Assembly (NCBI GenBank): GCA_964522215.1
Contig: CAZFVR010000006.1
Span: 1 to 64,000 of the forward strand
Direction: 5' to 3'
Length of the DNA stretch: 64,000 nt
Source of the DNA: CAG-390 sp964522215
Lineage (GTDB): Bacteria; Bacillota; Clostridia; Oscillospirales; CAG-272
Part shown: piece after piece, positions 42,855 through 51,282 of the stretch
How the letters are laid out: each line of letters opens with the position of its first letter
Numbering within the stretch: position 1 is the stretch's first letter
Program-made: the position numbers and the translations under genes
Notes under the pieces: model-generated
What the model was told of the DNA's origin: nothing
The model's input: the letters and a program-made list of their open reading frames with translations, nothing else
The model's database searches: none

Positions 42855-43802
42855 ATGTCTGTTTGTAATATCTGCCCCCGGGGCTGCGGCGTGGATCGCT
42901 CACGCGCATTCGGCTTTTGCGGCGTTGGCGAGGAGTGCCGCATAGCCCGCATAATGCGGCATTCCTTTGAAGAGCCCTGCATAGCAGGCCGCGGCGGTGC
43001 GGGCGCTGTATTTTTTGTTGGGTGCAACCTTGGCTGTGTTTTTTGCCAAAACGCCGAGATAAGCCGGCCACGGCGCGAGAGCCTGCCCGGCGAGGTGTTT
43101 GATCCGCCGCGGCTGGCCGATGCCATGCTTGAGTTGCAGGCAGCGGGGCTTTCCTGCATAGATCTTGTAACGCCCACCCACTTTACCCCAATAATAGCCG
43201 AGGCACTGCGCCTTGCCCGCCGCGGCGGGCTTACTCTGCCTGTGGTCTGGAACAGCGGCGGCTATGAATCCGCGGCAACGCTTGAGACGGTCGCCGACCT
43301 TATCGATGTTTACATGCCGGATATAAAATACACCTCCCGGGATATATCCGCCCGCTTCTCCGCCGCGGGCGACTACGCCGAACGCGCGGCCGAGTGCATT
43401 GCCTTTATGTACAAAAAGCTCGGTCCTGCCGTGATGGAGGAGGGCATGCTCCGCCGCGGGCTTTTGGTGCGGCATCTTGTGCTGCCGGGCTGCCGACATG
43501 ACTCGATAGCCACACTGCGCCGCCTTGCCGCCCTCCTGCCGCCATGTGATATAAAGCTGAGCCTTATGAGCCAGTATACCCCGGATTTTTACCATGGAGA
43601 TGACCGTGCCCTCTCCCGCAGACTGACGGCATTTGAATATGATTCCGTCCTTGCGGTGGCGGACGAGCTGGGCTTTGACGGCTACATGCAAGCGCCCTCG
43701 TCCGGAGATAAAAAATACACACCGAGCTTTGACCGTCCCGAAACGATAGACCCCGACTGCCGCACATGCGGCGCGGGGAAAAATAACACGTCAAAAAACT
43801 AA
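42855..43802 (+). CDS. Radical SAM protein, PflX/COG1313-like
   Basis: A 315-residue radical SAM enzyme. The N-terminus has a cysteine-rich segment ('CNICPRGCGVDRSRAFGFCGVG') that may hold an additional Fe-S site. The radical cluster motif is C-x3-C-x2-C in 'VGCNLGCVFCQNAEIS'. 'VVWNSGGYES' and 'DVYMPDIKYTSRD' follow the PFL-activase-like pattern. The family is often labelled as a putative pyruvate-formate-lyase activase, but no formate-lyase gene is nearby, so the target is unknown. Confidence 0.85.
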   Translation: MSVCNICPRGCGVDRSRAFGFCGVGEECRIARIMRHSFEEPCIAGRGGAGAVFFVGCNLGCVFCQNAEISRPRRESLPGEVFDPPRLADAMLELQAAGLSCIDLVTPTHFTPIIAEALRLARRGGLTLPVVWNSGGYESAATLETVADLIDVYMPDIKYTSRDISARFSAAGDYAERAAECIAFMYKKLGPAVMEEGMLRRGLLVRHLVLPGCRHDSIATLRRLAALLPPCDIKLSLMSQYTPDFYHGDDRALSRRLTAFEYDSVLAVADELGFDGYMQAPSSGDKKYTPSFDRPETIDPDCRTCGAGKNNTSKN

Positions 43803-43821
43803 CAATATATTTAGCGGGGGA

Positions 43822-44082
43822 TTGACAAAACCCGCCTTGTGGTGTACAATATTTATTAAATCCCCCCACAAAACACACGATGCGACAAAGCTCGCGGCAT
43901 CGCGGGCGGGATCGTACCCTTGGGGCTCACACCAATAAAACCATCGCACAACAGAGCATAACCATCAAATGACAAAGCAAAACGATCAAGTTCAACAAAG
44001 CCACGAGATCCGGCAGAACCAGCTAAGCAATCAAACAGATCCAAACCAACCGATATATAAACAGGCAGGAAAGGGACAGCAC
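43822..44082 (+). promoter_or_regulatory. Promoter and 225-nt leader of the cytidylate kinase-like gene
   Basis: TTGACA (43822-43827), 17 bp, TACAAT (43845-43850). The leader has a hairpin GATGC...GCATC near 43878-43903 and GGGATCGTACCC at 43908-43919, then a long A/C-rich, unstructured part up to the ribosome site. I recognise no known riboswitch. Confidence 0.7.
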
Positions 44083-44958
44083 ATGCATATTACCATAACC
44101 GGGCGACTTGGAAGCGGCAAATCCACCGTTTGCCGTATTTTTTCGGATAAATACGGATACGAAATATACAGCACGGGAACCATACACCGCCGCATAGCCG
44201 CAGAAAAAGGCATATCCGCGCTTGAAATGAACGAGCTGATGGCTAAAGACCTCAGCTTTGACCATATGATAGACGATGCGGTAAGCCGCATCTCGCGCGA
44301 AAACTGCGACCGCACCTTGATATTTGACTCTCGCATGGCTTGGCACTTTGCCTGCGACTCCTTTAGGGTATTTATGCATATAGATCCCGCCATTGCCGCG
44401 CGCCGCGTTATTGCCGACGACCGCGGCGAGGTGGAAAAATACACCGATATAGACGATGCCCGCCGCCAGCTTTTGGCACGTGCAACATCCGAAAACACAA
44501 GATACAAGCGCATATATGGCGTGGATAATCTTGATTATCACAATTTTGATCTTATCGTTGACAGCGCAACGATATCCCCGGAGGCACTGGCAGAGCTGAT
44601 ACTTGCCGAGTTTAAGCGCTACACATCCGACCCTGCGTCCTACCCCCACCCGCACCTCTTGCTCTCGCCGCAGGCCATCTACCCCACCGCCGACCCGGAG
44701 GAGATGGCAAACGATGACTCGGAGCTTCGCATCCTCACACGCGACGGCTCACACTACGCGGTAGGCGGCGGACGCCGACTGTTGAGCGGCCTTTGGGCGG
44801 GCGAGCAGATGATAGAGGCTACGCCTGCAGACGATGCCACGGTCGCCATGGCAACAGAAAAGATAGAGTCCCTTGGCAGTCACGGCGGCGAGATACTGCG
44901 CCGACTGGAGGCGGAATACGGCTTTAGCTACCCCGAGACCCCTTCAGTATATAGATGA
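44083..44958 (+). CDS. Cytidylate kinase-like P-loop protein with a C-terminal extension
   Basis: A 291-residue protein. Residues 1-185 are a nucleoside-monophosphate-kinase fold: P-loop 'TGRLGSGKSTVC', 'YSTGTIHRRIAAEKGIS', 'LIFDSRMAWHF', 'FMHIDPAIAARRVIADDRGE' and 'YKRIYGVDNLDYHNFDLIVDS'. These match the second cytidylate-kinase subfamily. Residues 190-291 are an additional region ('ILTRDGSHYAVGGGRRLLSGLWAGEQMIEATPADD') that I do not recognise. ATG at 44083 follows AGGAAAGG; the longer frame has no ribosome site. Substrate CMP is likely but the extension could change it. Confidence 0.8.
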   Translation: MHITITGRLGSGKSTVCRIFSDKYGYEIYSTGTIHRRIAAEKGISALEMNELMAKDLSFDHMIDDAVSRISRENCDRTLIFDSRMAWHFACDSFRVFMHIDPAIAARRVIADDRGEVEKYTDIDDARRQLLARATSENTRYKRIYGVDNLDYHNFDLIVDSATISPEALAELILAEFKRYTSDPASYPHPHLLLSPQAIYPTADPEEMANDDSELRILTRDGSHYAVGGGRRLLSGLWAGEQMIEATPADDATVAMATEKIESLGSHGGEILRRLEAEYGFSYPETPSVYR

Positions 44959-45009
44959 TATCCCGACCCTGCCAACATCAAAACAACATAAAATACATAT
45001 AGAGAACAC

Positions 45010-45060
45010 AAAAAGCACGCCTCCCGTGAGACCCCGAGTCTCATGGAAGACGTGCTTTTT
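45010..45060. terminator. Bidirectional terminator between convergent cmk-like and ftsH genes
   Basis: A long imperfect stem with outer AAAAAGCACG/CGTGCTTTTT and inner TGAGAC/GTCTCA. Confidence 0.88.
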
Positions 45061-45095
45061 ATTTATTTTTAGGATAAGTTCATATCAGGCAGGGA

Positions 45096-47114
45096 TCATT
45101 CGTTCCCGCTGTTATTTCCGTCATCCGATGTCGCTGTCGCATTTGCATCGGCAGCTTCCGCCTCGGCGCGAGCCTGCGCTCTTGCCTCTGCCTTTGCATC
45201 CGCCTCTGCCTGATTTTTATTGGCCTCGGCACTGCGGCGCTTTTTGCTTTCGGCTATCTCAACAAGCTCTGCCTCATCGGCATCATGATCCATAACGGCG
45301 CGGAACTGGTCACCGTCCATCGTCTCGTGCTCAAGCAGATATTCCGAAACGCGGCGCAGCTTATCCGCATGCTCGGTGAGTATGCGGCGAGCCTCATTAT
45401 ATGCCTCGGTAACGATGCGATGCACCTCGGCATCGATCTTTGCGGCTGTGGCATCCGAGTAATCCTGCTGTGCCGATATATCCCTGCCAAGGAAGATATC
45501 ATCGCCGTGGCTCGATCCGTAGCGGATCGGTCCCAACTCATCAGACATACCAAGCTGTGTTACCATAGAATGCGCTATCGCTGTTGCGCGCTGGATATCG
45601 TTTGATGCGCCGCCCGAGAAATCGCCAAAGGTCAGCTCCTCGGCCACACGTCCGCCAAGCAGACCCGCAATGCGCTCCCGCAGTTCACTGCGATAAACAC
45701 TGAAGCGGTCGGTGGTGGGGATAGAGACGGTAACGCCCAGCGTTTGCCCCGCAGGGATGATCGATATCATATGGATCGGGTCCTGCGTGGGCATATAGTA
45801 GCCGACGATAGCATGACCCGCCTCGTGATATGCGGTATTTTTGCGCTCGCTCTCAAGCATGCGGCGGGACTTCTTTTGCGGACCCGTCAGTACCTTCATA
45901 AATGCATCCTCGATATCCGCCATACCGATAAGCGACTTGCCGCGGCGTGCCGCCAGCAATGCCGCCTCGTTAAGGAGGTTGGCAAGATCCGCACCGGTAA
46001 AGCCTGCGGTGGTCTTGGCGATGACCGCAAGATCCACATCATCCTCAAACTTTTTATTTCTTGCATGAACGCGCAGTATCTCCTCGCGCCCGATGATATC
46101 CGGCGCGTTCACGGTTATCTGCCTGTCAAACCGCCCCGGACGCAGGAGTGCGGGATCAAGTATATCCGGGCGGTTGGTTGCCGCCATAACGATTATACCG
46201 TCATGCGAGCCAAAACCGTCCATTTCGACCAGCAGCTGGTTAAGCGTTTGCTCACGCTCGTCATGTCCGCCGCCAAGACCCGCTCCGCGGTGACGTCCCA
46301 CAGCATCTATCTCATCGATAAACACGATGGAGGCAGGGGCTTTACGTGCCGTTTCAAACAGGTCGCGCACACGCGATGCACCAACGCCAACATACATCTC
46401 AACAAAATCCGAGCCGGAGATAGAGAAGAACGGAACATTTGCCTCCCCCGCCACGGCCTTTGCAAGCAGTGTTTTACCTGTACCGGGAGGGCCCATCAAA
46501 AGCACGCCGTGCGGGATCTTTGCGCCAAGCTTTGTAAACTTTTGCGGATCGCGCAAAAATTCAACTATCTCGCGCAGCTCCTCCTTTTCCTCGTCCGCTC
46601 CCGCAACATCGCGGAAGGTCACACGGTCCTTTTCATCGGTATCCGCCGAGGTCTTGACGCGCGCCTTGCCAAAGCTGTTCATCTTGCCGCCCTTGCCCGT
46701 CATTTGGTTGAGCATGTAGAACCACATTGCCACAACTATGATTATAAGCAACAGATAGGGCAGGAGTGACACCCACCAAGGCCAAACTGTTTCAGGCTCA
46801 TATTCAAAATTTGTGATGATACCGCTCTCGTACTGGTCAAGTATCAGCTCGCCCAGATCCTCGCGGAAATAATCAACATCCTTGAGCCTGTAGGAGACGG
46901 TCTTGCCGTCCTTGAGGGTCATGGTTATGACATCATTTTTGGTAACCGTGAATTTTTCCACCTGCTCGTCATTAAAATAGGAGACAATGGTGGAATATGT
47001 GGCCGGATCCTCACCAACACCGCCGAGAAGCCCGGAGACTGTGAAGATTATCACGGCGATGACTGCAAAATAAAGCAGGATTATTCGCAGATTGCTTGAT
47101 TGATTCTTTTTCAT
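45096..47114 (-). CDS. ftsH: ATP-dependent zinc metalloprotease FtsH
   Basis: A 672-residue inner-membrane AAA+ protease. Transmembrane helices lie at about residues 10-30 and 113-135 with an external domain between. The AAA module has Walker A 'GPPGTGKT' (208-215), 'FIDEIDAVGRHRGAG' and the second region of homology 'NRPDILDPALLRPGRFDR'. The protease site is HEAGH (430-434). The tail (about 620-672) is Ala/Glu/Asp-rich and low complexity. It degrades unneeded membrane and regulatory proteins. It is last in the tilS-hpt-ftsH end of a long operon. Confidence 0.97.
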   Translation of the reverse strand: MKKNQSSNLRIILLYFAVIAVIIFTVSGLLGGVGEDPATYSTIVSYFNDEQVEKFTVTKNDVITMTLKDGKTVSYRLKDVDYFREDLGELILDQYESGIITNFEYEPETVWPWWVSLLPYLLLIIIVVAMWFYMLNQMTGKGGKMNSFGKARVKTSADTDEKDRVTFRDVAGADEEKEELREIVEFLRDPQKFTKLGAKIPHGVLLMGPPGTGKTLLAKAVAGEANVPFFSISGSDFVEMYVGVGASRVRDLFETARKAPASIVFIDEIDAVGRHRGAGLGGGHDEREQTLNQLLVEMDGFGSHDGIIVMAATNRPDILDPALLRPGRFDRQITVNAPDIIGREEILRVHARNKKFEDDVDLAVIAKTTAGFTGADLANLLNEAALLAARRGKSLIGMADIEDAFMKVLTGPQKKSRRMLESERKNTAYHEAGHAIVGYYMPTQDPIHMISIIPAGQTLGVTVSIPTTDRFSVYRSELRERIAGLLGGRVAEELTFGDFSGGASNDIQRATAIAHSMVTQLGMSDELGPIRYGSSHGDDIFLGRDISAQQDYSDATAAKIDAEVHRIVTEAYNEARRILTEHADKLRRVSEYLLEHETMDGDQFRAVMDHDADEAELVEIAESKKRRSAEANKNQAEADAKAEARAQARAEAEAADANATATSDDGNNSGNE

Positions 47115-47138
47115 TATCGAAGAATGCCTTTCTTTATT

Positions 47139-47711
47139 TTATCTGTCGGCGGACGGGCCCTCATATACCTCGGGCTTCAGCACTCCGACAAAAGGAAGAG
47201 TACGGTATCTCTCGTCATAGTCAAGGCCGTAGCCTACCGCAAACGCATCGGGTATCTCAACGCCTACATATTTAGGTGTGTATTCCACCTGGCGGCGGGA
47301 GGGCTTATCCAGCATGGTACAGCATGCAACGCTGCCCGCGCCCTTGAGGCGCAGATAGTCCTCAAGATAGGAGAGCGTGCGGCCGCTGTCCACTATATCC
47401 TCAACAACGATGATATCAAGATCCGCAAGATCGCCGCGGTGAAGATCCAAAAGGATATTTATCCTGCCGCTGGTCGATGTACCCGCGCCGTAGGATGAGA
47501 CCTTCATAAAGTCTATCTCCACCGGGCGGCGGATCTTTTTCATAAGCTCGCCCATAAATACCACCGAGCCTTTGAGGATGCAAAGCAGCAACAGCTTGCG
47601 GGGGCTGTTTGCATAGTCGCGGTCGATATCCCCGGCTATCCTTGTTATTATCTCCTCTATCTCCTCCTCGGTGACGAGCTTGTATGCTATGTCGTTTGTT
47701 TCGCTTATCAC
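47139..47711 (-). CDS. hpt: Hypoxanthine phosphoribosyltransferase
   Basis: A 190-residue purine-salvage enzyme. 'LLLCILKGSVVFMGEL' and the PRPP-binding 'IIVVEDIVDSGRTLSYLEDYL' are typical, and 'KYVGVEIPDAFAVGYGLDYDERYR' closes the family pattern. I chose GTG at 47711, eight bases after GGAGG; the longer frame runs back into tilS. The order tilS-hpt-ftsH is conserved in Firmicutes. Confidence 0.93.
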   Translation of the reverse strand: MISETNDIAYKLVTEEEIEEIITRIAGDIDRDYANSPRKLLLLCILKGSVVFMGELMKKIRRPVEIDFMKVSSYGAGTSTSGRINILLDLHRGDLADLDIIVVEDIVDSGRTLSYLEDYLRLKGAGSVACCTMLDKPSRRQVEYTPKYVGVEIPDAFAVGYGLDYDERYRTLPFVGVLKPEVYEGPSADR

Positions 47712-47757
47712 AATGAATTCCTCCAAATGATGATCATTATTATTTCGGTGCTCAAAG

Positions 47758-49248
47758 TCACCCGTTCCCATTGCCGCCGTCCTGCGGGGCAATAACGGAG
47801 ATCTCAAGCCGCCGCACGACTTCGCCGCGATCTGCGCGAAGGTCGTCTCGCACTCCCACAAAGGGAACAAATGCCACGCCGCCCTCATCACAGATGATGG
47901 GCAGGCGCGCGCGGTCTTCACGCGGCACACCGCAGTCGCACAACAGCTTTTTAAGGCTTTTGTGCATGCCGCCCATGAGGATGCGATCCCCCGAACGGCG
48001 CGGCCGTGCAAATAAAGTACCTTTAATTTTATCAGCAGAAAGATGCGTCTTTGTAGCGACTTTGTAAATTATATTTATATTTTTGCCGTTTTCGCTCTCC
48101 GCCACAGTATTTCCGGCAATAAATACCGAAAAACCGCCCGGCAGTGGGTTCTTGCCGTCCGTCAGCGGGTATATGCCATCCGGCAGGATCTCCCCGCCGC
48201 CGGCCTCATCTCTCGCCGCGGTGATCATAAAAAGGCCGCCCACCGTGACCGCCATGCAGCCGCCCGGGAGGGACATCAGCCGCCGACACTCGGTGGTATC
48301 CCCACCGCTTGACAGCTCGGATACAAGCTCCAAAAGCCTTGATATATGCCGCGCCTCAAGCATAGAATCGGTTGCCACGACGTCATAAAGCATACGCAAG
48401 ACCCGCGCCGATATCGGCCGCGGGAGGGTGGAGAGTGCCGCTGTGGGCACACCGCGGGAGGGGGCAGATCTCGGCGTTTGCCGCGCGGGCGATACCGCGT
48501 TATCCGCAATAAATTGCCGCGCCTGCCGATCAAGATACTCGCAATCCTCGCGCAGCTCCGCGCCAAGCCTTGCGGCGGCGGCGGATGCGGCGGGATTTAT
48601 CGCCCAAAGCTCCGGCAGGATATTCGCCCGCACGCGGTTGCGTGAATAATCGGTATCACTGTTTGTCTCATCGGTAACATATTCTATTTTGCGCTCGCGG
48701 CAATAGTGGAGCACCTCGGCCTTTGTTACGCCAAGCATGGGGCGAAGCACCAGCCTGCCGCCCGAAAGCTCACGCACAGGCGGTATGCCGCACATTCCGC
48801 GTGCGCCGCACCCGCGTGCCAAGCGCAGGAGCATAGTTTCAAGATTATCATCGGCATTGTGCGCCGTGATCAGAATGCGTATCCCGCGGCGGCTCATAAC
48901 GCGCTCCAAAAACGCATAGCGTTCCCGCCGCGCAGCCGCCTCAAGCCCCTCGCCACACTCGCGTGCGATACGGGGAATATCCACCCGCTCGGAGTAGAAC
49001 GGCAGCCCGCGCGACTCTGCCGCAGAGCGGCAAAAGTCCTCGTCACGATCCGCCGCCGCACCGCGTATCATGTGATTGAGATGCGCACACTCTACCGCGC
49101 ATCCGCTTTGGCAGAGCATATCAAGCAGAGCGGAGGAATCAGCCCCTCCCGAGAGTGCCAAAAGCACCGCCTCGCCCTCTGCCATCTCCACCATATCCGA
49201 CGGCCGCGCAAAGCCCTGCGGAAGTCGGGGTGATCCGTTTTCTTTCAT
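47758..49248 (-). CDS. tilS: tRNA(Ile)-lysidine synthase
   Basis: A 496-residue enzyme that attaches lysine to C34 of tRNA-Ile(CAU). It carries the N-type ATP-pyrophosphatase motif 'ALSGGADSSALLDML', 'HLNHMIRG', 'TAHNADDNLETMLLRLARG' and the 'GVTKAEVLHYC' region. The C-terminal TilS domain ends with 'GGMHKSLKKLLCDCGVPREDRARLPIICD'. It has a somewhat longer middle region than short forms. It is the fifth gene of the DUF2232-to-ftsH operon and precedes hpt by 46 bp. Confidence 0.93.
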   Translation of the reverse strand: MKENGSPRLPQGFARPSDMVEMAEGEAVLLALSGGADSSALLDMLCQSGCAVECAHLNHMIRGAAADRDEDFCRSAAESRGLPFYSERVDIPRIARECGEGLEAAARRERYAFLERVMSRRGIRILITAHNADDNLETMLLRLARGCGARGMCGIPPVRELSGGRLVLRPMLGVTKAEVLHYCRERKIEYVTDETNSDTDYSRNRVRANILPELWAINPAASAAAARLGAELREDCEYLDRQARQFIADNAVSPARQTPRSAPSRGVPTAALSTLPRPISARVLRMLYDVVATDSMLEARHISRLLELVSELSSGGDTTECRRLMSLPGGCMAVTVGGLFMITAARDEAGGGEILPDGIYPLTDGKNPLPGGFSVFIAGNTVAESENGKNINIIYKVATKTHLSADKIKGTLFARPRRSGDRILMGGMHKSLKKLLCDCGVPREDRARLPIICDEGGVAFVPFVGVRDDLRADRGEVVRRLEISVIAPQDGGNGNG

Positions 49249-49308
49249 TCTTTATAATAAGATCAATAATAAAAGATAAGATAAAAAGCAAAAAGGTTCG
49301 GAGCCCTG

Positions 49309-50658
49309 TTACGGCTCGGGTGCGTTATTCTCGATACCGCGGAAGAGGGTGTAGGTTCCGCTCCAGCTGAGCTTTACAGAGCCTGTTGAGCCGTGGCGGT
49401 TCTTGGCCACGATACACTCAACTATATCTATGCTGTTTTTATCCGGTCCTGCATCCTCATCGGTCTTGTAATATTCGTCACGATATATAAACAAAACGGT
49501 ATCGGCATCCTGCTCGATAGAGCCGGAGTCACGCAGGTCGGAAAGCATGGGCTTTTTGACCTGTCTTGATTCGGGTCCGCGCGAAAGCTGTGCACAGCAG
49601 ATGACGGGAACGTTCAGCTCCTTTGCCATCAGCTTCATGCCGCGCGTGATCTCGGCGACCTCCTGTACGCGGTTATCGTTGTGCCTATCCCCCTGCATCA
49701 GCTGCAGGTAGTCGATCACCACAAGACCTATATCACCCTCGCGGCGGAGCTTGGCCTTCATGCCCGTCACGGTGATGCCCGGCGTGTCGTCAATAAGTAT
49801 GCGACTGCCGCTGAGCCTATCCACCGCGCCCGCCAGACGAGTCCAGTCGTCATCGGTGATATTACCGGTGCGCAGAGCGTAGGAGCTTACCAGCGCCTCG
49901 CTTGACAGCATACGCGTGGCAAGCTGCTCCGCCGACATCTCAAGCGAAAAAATAGCTACCTTTTTGTGAGTTTTAAGCGCAACGTTGGTTGCAATGTTCA
50001 TGGCAAAGCTGGTCTTACCCATGCCGGGTCGTCCGCCTACCAGTATCAGGTCCGAGTTGCCCATGCCCGCCAGGACCTCATCAAGATCCGAAAAGCCTGT
50101 TTTGGTCCCCTGCGATGCCTCCGGGTCGGTCTGGAGCTGATGCAGATGCTCGTACACCTGCAAAAGCACGCGCTCGATGCTGATAAAGGTCCGCTCGTCC
50201 CTGCCCTGCGCTATGGAATATATCTTATTGCCCGCGTAGTCAAGCAGATCTCCAACATCATCCTGCTCCGAGTACGCACGCTCGGCAATATCCTCGCCCG
50301 CCTCAACAAGACGGCGCAAAAGACTTTTTTCCTTTACGATCCTTGCATAGTCGCGGATGTTCAGCGCGGAAGGAACGCCGTCTATCAGCATTCTGATATA
50401 TCCCTCGCCGCCTGATTTATCATAAACGCCGTCGCGCACCAGATCGTCTATCAGGGTAACGACGTCTATTTGATTGCTCGTTGAAAACAAGCGAAGCATT
50501 GCGGCAAAGATCTGACGATGCTCCGCCACGTAAAAATCGGTATCCGACACCGTGTCGGCAATATTTCTTATCGATTCGGGATCGATAAGCACCGAGCCGA
50601 GCAGTGCCTGCTCCGCAACCATGGAAAAGGGCATTTTTTTGATAATATCGTTATTCAT
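49309..50658 (-). CDS. dnaB: Replicative DNA helicase
   Basis: A 449-residue hexameric helicase. The N-terminal domain ('PFSMVAEQALLGSVLIDPESI') is followed by a RecA-like motor with Walker A 'GGRPGMGKTSFAMNIA', 'FSLEMSAEQLATRMLSSEA', 'GLVVIDYLQLM' (Walker B) and 'LSRGPESR..KKPMLSDLRDSGSIEQDADTVLFIYRDEYY'. No intein. The neighbour rplI follows the usual Firmicutes order. Confidence 0.97.
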   Translation of the reverse strand: MNNDIIKKMPFSMVAEQALLGSVLIDPESIRNIADTVSDTDFYVAEHRQIFAAMLRLFSTSNQIDVVTLIDDLVRDGVYDKSGGEGYIRMLIDGVPSALNIRDYARIVKEKSLLRRLVEAGEDIAERAYSEQDDVGDLLDYAGNKIYSIAQGRDERTFISIERVLLQVYEHLHQLQTDPEASQGTKTGFSDLDEVLAGMGNSDLILVGGRPGMGKTSFAMNIATNVALKTHKKVAIFSLEMSAEQLATRMLSSEALVSSYALRTGNITDDDWTRLAGAVDRLSGSRILIDDTPGITVTGMKAKLRREGDIGLVVIDYLQLMQGDRHNDNRVQEVAEITRGMKLMAKELNVPVICCAQLSRGPESRQVKKPMLSDLRDSGSIEQDADTVLFIYRDEYYKTDEDAGPDKNSIDIVECIVAKNRHGSTGSVKLSWSGTYTLFRGIENNAPEP

Positions 50659-50736
50659 GCTTACCTCTTTTCGGACCTTTTAAGATATGGGTGATGTGTA
50701 TCCGTCACCCATGCGCGACACAGCTGCCGCCGCGCC

Positions 50737-51183
50737 TCATTTTTTGCAAACGAGCAGATTTATCTTGCCCTCGATATCGCTGTAGAGCTTTAAGGGCAGG
50801 GTGTAATTTCCGTAGGCCTTTATTGGCTGATCAAGCTGCAGACGGCGGCGATCGACGGTGATGCCGTGCTGCTCCTCAAGTGCCTCGGCGATATCCTTGG
50901 CGGTGATGGAGCCGTAAAGGCGGTCATCCGCGCCGGATGCGGCATATATCTTTACCTGCACGCCCTGCAGGGCGGCGGCGATGCGGGTGGCCTCGGCGCG
51001 TTCCACCTCAATACGGTGACGCTCGGAGGCCTCGCGGTTTTTGATCTCGTTCATGGTCTTGGCATCCGCAGGGATGGCAAGCTTGTTGGGCAGCAGATAA
51101 TTGCGGGCATAGCCATCGGATACATTTATGACCTGGTCCTTTTTGCCCTGTCCCTTTACATCCTTTGTAAGTACTACTTTCAT
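50737..51183 (-). CDS. rplI: 50S ribosomal protein L9
   Basis: A 148-residue bL9 with the N-terminal signature 'MKVVLTKDVKGQGKKDQVINVSDGYARNYLLPNKLA', the long connecting helix and the C-terminal RNA-binding domain ('LYGSITAKDIAEALEEQHGI'). The length is normal. Confidence 0.96.
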   Translation of the reverse strand: MKVVLTKDVKGQGKKDQVINVSDGYARNYLLPNKLAIPADAKTMNEIKNREASERHRIEVERAEATRIAAALQGVQVKIYAASGADDRLYGSITAKDIAEALEEQHGITVDRRRLQLDQPIKAYGNYTLPLKLYSDIEGKINLLVCKK

Positions 51184-51282
51184 TTAATTCCACCTATCTT
51201 CGCCGTGGCGAAGGCTTTCCTGTATTTCTGTTGTTTTGTTTTTTCTTTTATTAGTTAAATGCATTTTAATGCACCCTTGGTA

